Assembly (NCBI GenBank): GCA_039818825.1
Contig: JBCBTD010000007.1
Coordinates: forward strand, 46,207-110,206
Direction of reading: 5' to 3'
DNA: 64,000 nt
Origin: JBCBTD01 sp039818825
Lineage (GTDB): Bacteria > Pseudomonadota > Alphaproteobacteria > Geminicoccales > Geminicoccaceae
The position numbers and the translations under genes are program-made. The notes under the pieces are model-generated. The model worked only from the letters and a program-made list of their open reading frames with translations. It was not told the DNA's origin and did not search any database. Every line of letters starts with the position of its first letter. The first letter of the stretch is position 1. Of this stretch, positions 34,430 to 42,202 are shown piece after piece.

Positions 34430-35213
34430 TCAGCGGACCGGCTCGACGATCTGCAGCCGGAACGGCCGTGTTGTCCCCGGCACTTGGGCGCGGACCGTCT
34501 CGGCGAAAAGCGCCGGGTCCTGGCCGGGCCAGCCATGGCCGAGCGCCGGCACGACCGCGGCTGTCGCAAGCGGTGCGGCCCCTGCAAAACGCGGCAATGA
34601 CCTGAGACTCAGCCCATTCTCGCGGCCGCTGACAAGGAACAAGACCCGGGCGCTGAGCTTTCTGGCGCGCGCCGGAAACTCGAAATCGATGGCCGCGAGA
34701 CCGAACCGGCGGCAGGTCGCCGTCGTCGATCGCGCCGCATCGGCCACGAACACCACCGTGCGAGAGCCCTCCGGCTGCATCATCCGTGCAGTGGCCCGCA
34801 CCACCGACGGCCACTGCGCCATCAACGCCATCGCCGACGTCAGCGCCGTTGTACGCCCAGCGGCGAGGCATGCCGCCGCCGTGCATATCGCTGAGCACGG
34901 CGGCCTCGGATCGCACCGGATGCCGCGCGAGAAGAGTGACCCGGACATACGCACCGAGCGACAACCCCATGGCGTTGAGCGGTTCGCCGGCGGCCTCGCA
35001 CGCGACGACCACTGCGACCTGGGCGGTCGCCCAGTCGATCGACGTCCGGGGCAACGAGCGGCTCTCGCGGTACCCAGGCAAGTCGATCAGGATCGCCTGG
35101 AGGTCCGGCATCCGTTCGACCACCGAGTCCCAAATGCAGCGGCTGACACCGCCAGCGTGCAAACAGACGACGACCGGGGCGCCGTCCGGACCGCGGCGCT
35201 CGTAGCTGAGCAT
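34430..35213 (-). pseudogene. Alpha/beta hydrolase split by a frameshift
   Basis: The upstream frame (from MLSYERRGPDG at 35213) encodes the oxyanion region CLHAGGVSRCIWD and the nucleophile elbow MGLSLGAY. The downstream frame (ending at 34430) continues the fold with VLFLVSGRENGLS and the catalytic-His segment PALGHGWPGQDP. The two frames join between about 34845 and 34875, near GGGMP in the first and GRTTALTSAM in the second. One base gained or lost there would restore a protein of about 260 residues. It may be a real mutation or a sequencing error. It leads an operon with the DUF6151-like gene, 13 bases downstream. Confidence 0.75.
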
Positions 35214-35561
35214 CGGTAGCTCCGACGCCGGTCCACCTGGGCAAGCAGGCTCGACGACCCGCAATACGGTCCCCCCACAAGACGATATGTACGCGGGCAC
35301 GTCGGCGGCGGGCGGACCGCTTGCCGAGGCAGACGACGCTGTCGGGGTATCGCTTTGCCGCCCGCCTCACCAGTGGCGCTGACGGAAGCCTGTGTCTCCC
35401 CAAAGCCGTCTTGCGCGCTGTCGCAGCGCCGCAATCCGACGACCATCCGCGATGAGTTGGAACGACCGGGCATTGGCGCTCGTGGGCGAAAGCACGCCGT
35501 GTCACCGGCAGCGGCGGCACTTGTCACAGGAGCGTCACGGGCGACTGTTAAGCGCCACGTC
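35214..35561. other. Intergenic region upstream of phnC with Pho-box-like array
   Basis: 348 bases between the divergent hydrolase pseudogene and phnC. No gene is recognised. The rightmost 65 bases hold an array of TGTCAC-like repeats in register with an 11-base period, described separately as a PhoB site candidate. Confidence 0.5.
35499..35550 (+). promoter_or_regulatory. Candidate PhoB binding array (Pho box) before phnCDE
   Basis: TTGTCAC (35521) and GCGTCAC (35532) are spaced by 11 bases, i.e. 7-base repeats with 4-base gaps as in a Pho box. A further GTGTCAC (35499) lies two periods upstream and ACTGTTA (35544) about one period downstream. The array ends 11 bases before the phnC ATG. 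This suggests induction by phosphate starvation; binding is inferred. Confidence 0.55.
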
Positions 35562-36404
35562 ATGTCCGAGCTTCGTCCATTGGCCGTTTCCGTCAACGGC
35601 TTGACCAAGACGTTTCGTCACGGCGCCCGACCGGCGCTGGCCGACGTGTCGTTCACGGTCGACCGTGGCGAAATGGTGGCGCTGATCGGCGCGTCTGGCT
35701 CAGGCAAATCGACCTTGATCCGCCATCTCGCCGGCCTCACCACCGCCGACCGGCATGGCGCCGGCGAGGTCTTGGTCCTCGGCCGGACGATGCAGAGCGG
35801 TGGGCGAACCAGTCGGCACTTGCGGGCGCTGCGCGCCGAGGTCGGCGTGATCTTCCAACAGTTCAACTTGGTTGGACGGCTGTCATTGCTGACCAACGTG
35901 CTCATGGGCGTGCTCGGGCGTGCACCCGCCTGGCGGACGTCGTTCGGCCAATTCACGCACGCCGAACGCGAGGCAGCTATGGCCTGCCTGGACCGGGTCG
36001 GCTTGGCCGACCAAGCTGCGCAACGAGCGTCGACCCTTTCAGGCGGACAGCAGCAACGCGCCGCGATCGCCCGCGCTCTGTTGCAGGGCGCGCGCATCGT
36101 CCTGGCCGACGAGCCGATCGCGTCGCTCGACCCGCGGGCGGCGCGCCGGGTCATGGAGATCCTCGCCGACGTCAACCAGCAGGACGGGGTCACCGTGGTG
36201 GTCTCGCTGCACCAGGTCGCGTACGCCGCCGTCTATTGCCCCCGCACGCTGGCGCTGCGCGAGGGCGAGCTCGTTTTCGACGGCGAGAGCACGGCGCTGA
36301 CGCCCGCATCCCTCGGTCGGCTCTACGGTGCGGAGAGCGAAACGCTCTTCCTCCCGGAGCTGCCGGACACGACGACCGAGCCGGCGATCGCCGCGCTCGG
36401 CTGA
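35562..36404 (+). CDS. phnC: Phosphonate ABC transporter ATP-binding protein
   Basis: A 280-residue ABC ATPase. Walker A is GASGSGKSTLIR (about residues 41-52), the Q-loop FQQFNLVGRLSLLTNVLMG is typical of PhnC, then STLSGGQQQR (signature), VLADEPIASLDP (Walker B) and the H-loop SLHQ. The ATG at 35562 is the natural PhnC start; a long in-frame extension is not conserved. First gene of phnC-phnD-phnE. The system could take up phosphonates, phosphite or similar compounds. Confidence 0.93.
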   Translation: MSELRPLAVSVNGLTKTFRHGARPALADVSFTVDRGEMVALIGASGSGKSTLIRHLAGLTTADRHGAGEVLVLGRTMQSGGRTSRHLRALRAEVGVIFQQFNLVGRLSLLTNVLMGVLGRAPAWRTSFGQFTHAEREAAMACLDRVGLADQAAQRASTLSGGQQQRAAIARALLQGARIVLADEPIASLDPRAARRVMEILADVNQQDGVTVVVSLHQVAYAAVYCPRTLALREGELVFDGESTALTPASLGRLYGAESETLFLPELPDTTTEPAIAALG

Positions 36405-36434
36405 CGACCAACTGGAACCTGGAGGAGAGCACCC

Positions 36435-37448
36435 ATGCGAACGACGCTCATCGGCGCCAGCGCCGCCGCGCTGCTGGCCGGCACGGTCCACGCCCAAGAG
36501 TTGGAGGTGGTGAACTTCGGCATCATCTCGACCGAATCGGCCCAAGCGCTGCAGGAAAGCTTCGACCCGTTCATCGCCGACATGTCCGAGTTCATGGGTG
36601 TCGAGGTGAAGCCGTTCTTTGCACCCGACTACGCCGGTGTCATCGAGGGCATGCGCTTCGACAAGGTCGATGTCGCCTGGTTCGGCAACAAGTCGGCCAT
36701 GGAAGCCGTCGATCGTGCTGGCGGCGAAATCTTCGCCCAAACCATCAAGGACGATGGCAGCGAAGGCTACTACTCGCTGTTGATCGCCCATGTCGACAGC
36801 CCGATCAACTCGCTGGAAGACGTGCTGGCGAGCTGTAGTGAGCAATCGCTCGACTTCGGCAACGGCGATCCGAACTCGACCTCGGGTTTCCTCGTGCCGT
36901 CGTACTACGTCTTTGCGCTGAACAGCGTGACGCCGCAGGACTGTTTCGCCAACGTGACGACGGCGAACCACGAGACCAACGCCATGGCCGTCGCCAACCA
37001 GCAGGTGGACGTCGCCACCAACAACACGGAATCGCTCTACGCCCGGCTCGCCCAGTCGCAGCCCGACGCGGCGGCGAAGATCAAAGAGGTGTGGCGTTCG
37101 CCGCTCATCCCCTCCGACCCGATGGTCTGGCGAGCCAACCTGCCCCAGGACGTGAAGGAGCAGATGCTCTACTTTTTCCTGCAATATGGTCGCTTCGGTG
37201 ACATGGAGAAGGTAGCGCACGAGCGCGAGGTGCTCGCCAATCTCAGCGACGGCTGGGGGCCGTTCCTCATGAGCTCGGACCTGCAGCTCATCCCCATCCG
37301 TCAGCTCGAGCTGTTCCGCAACAAGGTGCGGATCGAGAACGACGACACCATCAGCGACGCCGACAAGAAGGCCGAGATCGACGCGATCGACGCCCAGCTT
37401 GCAGAACTCGCGGCGTTGCAGGAGGTGGTGGCCGTCGTCGGTAACTGA
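36435..37448 (+). CDS. phnD: Phosphonate ABC transporter substrate-binding protein
   Basis: A 337-residue periplasmic binding protein. A signal peptide ends at TVHAQ (residue 20). PhnD features include LEVVNFGIISTES, DYAGVIEGMRFDKVDVAWFGNKSAMEAV and DPNSTSGFLVPSYY, where the Ser/Thr turn holds the phosphonate group. GGAGGAG lies just before the start. Lies between the ATPase and permease genes. Confidence 0.94.
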   Translation: MRTTLIGASAAALLAGTVHAQELEVVNFGIISTESAQALQESFDPFIADMSEFMGVEVKPFFAPDYAGVIEGMRFDKVDVAWFGNKSAMEAVDRAGGEIFAQTIKDDGSEGYYSLLIAHVDSPINSLEDVLASCSEQSLDFGNGDPNSTSGFLVPSYYVFALNSVTPQDCFANVTTANHETNAMAVANQQVDVATNNTESLYARLAQSQPDAAAKIKEVWRSPLIPSDPMVWRANLPQDVKEQMLYFFLQYGRFGDMEKVAHEREVLANLSDGWGPFLMSSDLQLIPIRQLELFRNKVRIENDDTISDADKKAEIDAIDAQLAELAALQEVVAVVGN

Positions 37449-37464
37449 CCGGCGGAGCACACCC

Positions 37465-38298
37465 ATGGCCGTCGGGCACGAGACGAGGCCGGAGGTCACT
37501 GCCGAGGCGGGGCGGGCGACGCCGGCCCCGCCGACGGTGCCCCCGAGCCGGCGCCTGATCGACGTCGCCGTCATCGCCCTCGTGCTCGCCGTCCTCGTCT
37601 GGGCGTGGCAGGGCGCCGAGATGCGGCCGATGGACCTTTGGACCTTCCGGTCCAACATGGCCGACTTCTTGAGCGACTTTCTCCAGCCCGATTTTCGGCG
37701 CTGGGAGCTGTACCTCGAGCAGATGATCGTCACCGTGCAGATCGCCATCTGGGGCACGGTCTTGGCGGTCATCCTCGCGGTGCCGCTCAGCGTTCTCTGC
37801 GCCGAGAACGTCGTCCCGGCCTGGATCTACTTCCCGGTGCGGCGGCTGATGGACGCCGCGCGCGCCATCAACGAGGTGGTCTTCGCCATCCTCTTCGTCG
37901 TCGCCGTCGGCCTCGGCCCCTTTGCCGGCACGCTCGCCATCTTCGTCCACACCACGGGCGTGCTGGCGAAACTCTTCTCCGAAGCGGTCGAGTCCATCGA
38001 CCCACGGCCGGTCGAGGGCATTCGCGCCACCGGCGCCACCAGGGTGCACGAAGTCATCTACGGCATCATCCCGCAGGTCATGCCGCTTTGGATTTCCTAC
38101 GCGCTCTACCGGTTCGAATCGAACGTGCGCTCGGCGACCGTCGTCGGCCTGGTCGGCGCCGGCGGCATCGGCCAGGTCTTCTTCGAAGCCTTCCGCGGCT
38201 TCGACTACGCGGCGACCGCAGCGATCATGATCTTCATCATCGTCACGGTCACCTTGCTGGACATCGCCTCCCAACGCCTCAGGAAGATGGTGATCTGA
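37465..38298 (+). CDS. phnE: Phosphonate ABC transporter permease
   Basis: A 277-residue inner-membrane permease with about six hydrophobic helices and the BPD-transport signature EAVESIDPRPVEGIRATGATRVHEVIYG (EAA loop). The ATG at 37465 is 16 bases after phnD. Only one permease gene is present, so a homodimer is expected. No C-P lyase or phosphonatase gene follows. Confidence 0.93.
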   Translation: MAVGHETRPEVTAEAGRATPAPPTVPPSRRLIDVAVIALVLAVLVWAWQGAEMRPMDLWTFRSNMADFLSDFLQPDFRRWELYLEQMIVTVQIAIWGTVLAVILAVPLSVLCAENVVPAWIYFPVRRLMDAARAINEVVFAILFVVAVGLGPFAGTLAIFVHTTGVLAKLFSEAVESIDPRPVEGIRATGATRVHEVIYGIIPQVMPLWISYALYRFESNVRSATVVGLVGAGGIGQVFFEAFRGFDYAATAAIMIFIIVTVTLLDIASQRLRKMVI

Positions 38299-38314
38299 GC
38301 CGCCGGCCGGCGGC
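38299..38314. repeat. Perfect GC-rich palindrome after phnE
   Basis: GCCGCCGGCCGGCGGC is a 16-base perfect palindrome starting right at the phnE stop. It could fold at the transcript end, but no T-run follows. The rest of the gap to 38386 holds nothing recognisable. Confidence 0.45.
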
Positions 38315-38386
38315 GGGTCCTGCGGGGCGCGGCTCCGCCGCACCTCGCCGGCCCCGCTCCCTCCTCCGCGCTCCGCGCGCCTGAGC

Positions 38387-40114
38387 TCACACCTGACCTC
38401 GGGCAGGGCGGAAGCCGAGATCGACGTACGCGCGCTCGGGTGGATTGTTGATCCGGCAGGCTGCACGGCAGTCCCGCGCCCCGTTGAACCAGGAGCCGCC
38501 GCGGATGACACGGTGCGCGCCGCCGTCAGCGTCAGCACCGAGCCACGGTGAGCCATCGGCCGGAGCACCCTCGTAGCTTTCGTGCCAATTGTCCGCGCAC
38601 CACTCCAACACGTTACCCAGCATGTCGTGCAGCCCCCAAGCGTTCGGCCGCTTCTGCGCCACCTCCCGGCTGCCCGCCCGCTCGTGCGCGTGCTGCTTCT
38701 CTTCCCAGCGCGAGCTGTCGTAGCCCTCCTCCAGATCGAAGCCCACTCCACTGTTCCCGCCATACCAAGCGATGTCATCCAAGATCGGAGCGTCGTTCTT
38801 GCCGCGGATCACGATCGGCCCCGCGTAGGTCGCTTCGACGGTTCCTGACCGACTCGCATACTCCCACTGCGCCTCCGACGGCAGCACCAGGTCCAGACCC
38901 ACTACGTCCCCATTGATCCGGTCGAGGAACGTCCGCACGTCGCGCCAAGTCACCCGCTCGACAGGACGCGTCGGCGAGGCGAACCGGCTCGGGTTTTTCC
39001 CCATCACCGCCTCGTACAGTGCCTGCGTCACCGGCGTCGCGAACATCCAGAAGCCCTCACCAATCGTCACCTCGCGCTGCGGGCCCTCAGCCTCCAGACG
39101 TCCCGGTTCGTCCGGCGGCGAGCCCATCAAGAACCGCCCCGGCGGAATCAATCGTAGCCGCTGGCGCACGCCTCCGTACTCGAGGTCCATCCACTCACCG
39201 TAGGCATCGCGGCCGCCGTCCGCCGCCCAACCTGGACGACCTCGTGATCGGCTCGCCTTCGCGATAGCGATGAGTGCGCGACCAAGGCCGTGGATGAGGT
39301 TGAGCAGCCCCTCTACCCGATTGCGCTTGAACGTCTCATACCAGCCAGCCAACGGTCGCGCAGCGTCAGCACCACCCTGCAGCGCCCGACCCGCGCCGTC
39401 GATCAAGTCCGGCATCCGCTGCAGCGCTTGCGCCACGCTGGTCAACCAACGGCGCACGACGGGCGGCGCCTGCAGTTGCGCGCGCGCCGCGAGGGCCAGG
39501 TTCTGGCTGTCCTTGAGACGCCGTCGCAACACGTCGCCCCGCGCCGTCGCCGAGACACGCTTCGCATCCAGCTCGCCGATCACGTCCTGTACGCCGTCGC
39601 CGACGGCGTCGGAGCGCTGCATCAACCCCTCGACGGTCGACCGATCGGGCGTGGGGATGGTTTCCTCGGCCCGCGTCGTGTCGTCGAAGTGCGTCTGCGC
39701 TTGGTAGCGGTATTCGTCCAGGGCGGTGGCGACCGCGGCGATCAGGTCCGCCGTCCGCTGATCCAGCAACCCACCCCGGTGCAGCGGCGGCAAGTCGTCT
39801 TCCACGGCCGCAGCATCCGGCCCCACGTCCTCCAGGAAGTGCTCGCGCCGGATCTTCGGCAGCAGGTTGCGGGCCAACTCCAATTGCGTCCGACTGCTCT
39901 CGGCGGTGCCCTCCGGCAACCCGGTAAGGGCACCGCACAGGTCGCGGACGGCACCTCGAGGAAAGGCGTCGGGTACGAAGTTCAGCGCATCCAGCGTCCG
40001 CACGACGCCGTGGGCGGCCTCTGCCACCTGCCGCAGTTCGCGGGCCAAGGCTTCGTCGGGCGGTCCGAACGGTAGCTCCACGAGCCGATCACTCACCTGA
40101 GCTGGACGACACAC
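38387..40114 (-). CDS. SUMF1-domain protein with a long unknown N-terminal region
   Basis: A protein of up to 575 residues. The C-terminal 260 residues form a SUMF1/FGE-type domain (RFLMGSPPDEPGRLEAEGPQ, FWMFATPVTQALYEAVMG, VLPSEAQWEYASRSG, WGLHDMLGNVLEWCADNW, RVIRGGSWFN, LGFRPAR). Only one of the two cysteines of true formylglycine-generating enzymes is retained (ARDC); the other aligns with Asn, so FGE activity is doubtful. Residues 1-300 are helical and charged, with no recognised domain and no signal peptide. The start is a GTG, at 40114 or more likely 40096. It stands alone between phnE and a TetR gene. Confidence 0.75.
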   Translation of the reverse strand: MCRPAQVSDRLVELPFGPPDEALARELRQVAEAAHGVVRTLDALNFVPDAFPRGAVRDLCGALTGLPEGTAESSRTQLELARNLLPKIRREHFLEDVGPDAAAVEDDLPPLHRGGLLDQRTADLIAAVATALDEYRYQAQTHFDDTTRAEETIPTPDRSTVEGLMQRSDAVGDGVQDVIGELDAKRVSATARGDVLRRRLKDSQNLALAARAQLQAPPVVRRWLTSVAQALQRMPDLIDGAGRALQGGADAARPLAGWYETFKRNRVEGLLNLIHGLGRALIAIAKASRSRGRPGWAADGGRDAYGEWMDLEYGGVRQRLRLIPPGRFLMGSPPDEPGRLEAEGPQREVTIGEGFWMFATPVTQALYEAVMGKNPSRFASPTRPVERVTWRDVRTFLDRINGDVVGLDLVLPSEAQWEYASRSGTVEATYAGPIVIRGKNDAPILDDIAWYGGNSGVGFDLEEGYDSSRWEEKQHAHERAGSREVAQKRPNAWGLHDMLGNVLEWCADNWHESYEGAPADGSPWLGADADGGAHRVIRGGSWFNGARDCRAACRINNPPERAYVDLGFRPARGQV

Positions 40115-40175
40115 AACCCTCGATCTGAGCGGACGTGCACGTCAAGCACGGCGCGCGGTGCAACCCTGTGGACGA

Positions 40176-40940
40176 TCACGTTCGGGCGCCGTCACGCGCA
40201 GCCGACGAGGGTCTCGGACGCAACGCGTCCATCACCAGCGTCAGCGTCGTCCGGCGCGCCGTGTCGTCGCCGCACGCCGGCGTGACGGGATCGCCGACGC
40301 GGCGCTGTGCCATCCAGACGATCATTTCCAGGAGCGCCCGCGACGCGACGCCGAAGTCGACGTCGTTGCGGATCACGCCATGGGCTGCGTGGCGGGCGAG
40401 GCAAACCTCCAGCTCGCGGAAATAGACCCGCCGCGTTCGCTCGTGCCAGGCCTCGGCAAAGGCCGGAACCTCGCTGCTGCATCGGTCCAGGAACGCGATG
40501 AGGCGCCGTTGCGCAACGACCAGGTCGTAGGCCTCGGCGAACACCACGGCGACGGTCGCTGGTGTGGGTTCGGTCGTCGCCGCGGCGCGCAGCGCCGGCC
40601 AGACGAAGCAGCTCTCGACGACCTCCCCGACCAAACGCGTGAGTTCCGCCGAGTCCACCCCGACGACCTCCGTGTCCTCGCGCAGCGGGAACTCCGCGGC
40701 GCTGCGGAGTGCCAGTCCGACCAACGCTTCCTTGTCGGCGGCATAGAGATAGATCGTGCCGGCGCCGACACCGGCCGCGCGGGCGACGTCACTCACCTGG
40801 GTGAGGCGGATGCCACGCGCGGTCATGACCGCGCGCGCGGCGGCGGCGATGGCGATGAGCTTGCGAGGATCGCGACGCCGGCTCCGACCGGTTGGCGCCG
40901 TCGGTGTGCCGGTACTATATTGGCTGAACCGATCATTCAT
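40176..40940 (-). CDS. TetR-family transcriptional regulator
   Basis: A 254-residue regulator. The helix-turn-helix is LTQVSDVARAAGVGAGTIYLYAADKEAL (about residues 47-75), typical of TetR. The long C-terminal ligand domain has no recognised subgroup. The ATG at 40940 was chosen since upstream sequence is not conserved. It is divergent, 20 bases from an acyltransferase gene that it may control. Confidence 0.85.
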   Translation of the reverse strand: MNDRFSQYSTGTPTAPTGRSRRRDPRKLIAIAAAARAVMTARGIRLTQVSDVARAAGVGAGTIYLYAADKEALVGLALRSAAEFPLREDTEVVGVDSAELTRLVGEVVESCFVWPALRAAATTEPTPATVAVVFAEAYDLVVAQRRLIAFLDRCSSEVPAFAEAWHERTRRVYFRELEVCLARHAAHGVIRNDVDFGVASRALLEMIVWMAQRRVGDPVTPACGDDTARRTTLTLVMDALRPRPSSAARDGART

Positions 40941-40960
40941 TTTGTCAGGAGCCTCCACGC

Positions 40961-42157
40961 ATGCTCGATGCGCCCGCTTCGGCACGACGGTACGACGTCG
41001 ACGCACTCCGAGCCCTGGCCGTGCTTCTGCTGATCGTTTTCCACACGGCGCGGCTGTTCGACTCGGAACCGTGGCACATCAAAGACATGGCGGCACCCTA
41101 TTGGCCAGCCGATCTGATCGTGCGCCTGCTCAACCTCTGGCAGATGCCGCTCTTGTTTCTCCTCGCCGGCATGAGCGCAGCTTGGGCCCTGCAGCGTCGA
41201 AGCTCGGGCGGCTTCGCCCTGGAACGCGCCGCGCGCCTACTGGTGCCTCTCCTGATCGGCATGGTTCTCTTCGTCGCGCCACAGGTTTGGGTCGAGCGGA
41301 CCAGCCCGGCAGTACCGCTGCGGATGAGCCCGCTCGACTTCGACGGCAGCCCGCTCGCCTTCGCCGGCCCCTACTTCCAGTGCTGCTATCCGGCAGCCAA
41401 CCTGTCGTGGCACCATCTCTGGTTCCTGCCCTACCTGTTCGTCTACAGCATCGCCTTGCTGCTGGTTGCCCGCGGCCCAACCGCCGCCGGCCTCGCTCGT
41501 TGGCTCGCCGGCAGCGGCTGGCGGCTGGCCTCGCCCGCAGTCGTCCTCTTCGGCGTCGAACTCGTCCTGCGCCCGTCGTTCCCGAGCACCCACGATCTGA
41601 TCAACGACTGGGCGAACCACGCCCACTACGGCCTGCTGGTTCTGCTGGGCTGGTGGATTGCTAGCAATCCCGTGCTGGAGATGGCGATCGGGCGGGCGGG
41701 AATTGCGACGGCGGCGGCAGCGGCCTCCTTCACCGCGGCTGCGTTGGCGGCAACGGGCACGGGCCATGGCGGCTTCGGGTTGATCGAGCTCCCGTGGGAA
41801 GCTCGGCTCGGCCTGCGGATCGCGGCCGAGTGGAGCACCTTGCTGGCCCTCCTGGCGGCCGGCAGGTGGTACCTGACCCGACCGGTGCCCGGCTTGGTCT
41901 TCTTCGCGCCGCTGGCGCTCGGCTTCTACATCCTGCACCAGACGATCATCGTCCTGCTCGGCTGGACGTTACTGGACTGGAGCGGCGAACCGGTCGTGAA
42001 ATCCGCACTGATCGCCATCGTCAGCGTCGCCGCGAGCCTGGGCCTTGCCTGGCTTGGCGCCCAATTCGTGGTGACACGACTCGTGCTCGGCCTCCGTCGA
42101 CCAGCCGCTGGGGAACGTGCTGTCCCAGGCGAGCTTCGACCAGGCGACTGCGGCTGA
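40961..42157 (+). CDS. Acyltransferase-3 family membrane protein
   Basis: A 398-residue polytopic protein with about ten hydrophobic segments. The acyltransferase-3 signature begins RYDVDALRALAVLLLIVFHTARLF, with the catalytic-type His in FHTAR, followed by MPLLFLLAGMSAAW and a C-terminal GFYILHQTIIVLLGW. These enzymes acylate extracytoplasmic carbohydrates or glucans (OpgC-like). AGGAG precedes the ATG. Divergent TetR gene adjacent. Confidence 0.87.
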   Translation: MLDAPASARRYDVDALRALAVLLLIVFHTARLFDSEPWHIKDMAAPYWPADLIVRLLNLWQMPLLFLLAGMSAAWALQRRSSGGFALERAARLLVPLLIGMVLFVAPQVWVERTSPAVPLRMSPLDFDGSPLAFAGPYFQCCYPAANLSWHHLWFLPYLFVYSIALLLVARGPTAAGLARWLAGSGWRLASPAVVLFGVELVLRPSFPSTHDLINDWANHAHYGLLVLLGWWIASNPVLEMAIGRAGIATAAAAASFTAAALAATGTGHGGFGLIELPWEARLGLRIAAEWSTLLALLAAGRWYLTRPVPGLVFFAPLALGFYILHQTIIVLLGWTLLDWSGEPVVKSALIAIVSVAASLGLAWLGAQFVVTRLVLGLRRPAAGERAVPGELRPGDCG

Positions 42158-42202
42158 GCTGCGGTCGCCCGTCTCGCGGGGCCGCCAAACCATCGACCGA
42201 CG

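Noticed and set aside
36039..37772. 577-codon minus-strand frame across phnC-phnD-phnE
   Set aside because: Antisense to the phn genes; its composition is that of reversed PhnD and PhnC sequence.
40925..40939. TGAACCGATCATTCA as a TetR operator
   Set aside because: Only 4-base arms pair, and it overlaps the start codon of the regulator; too weak to call.
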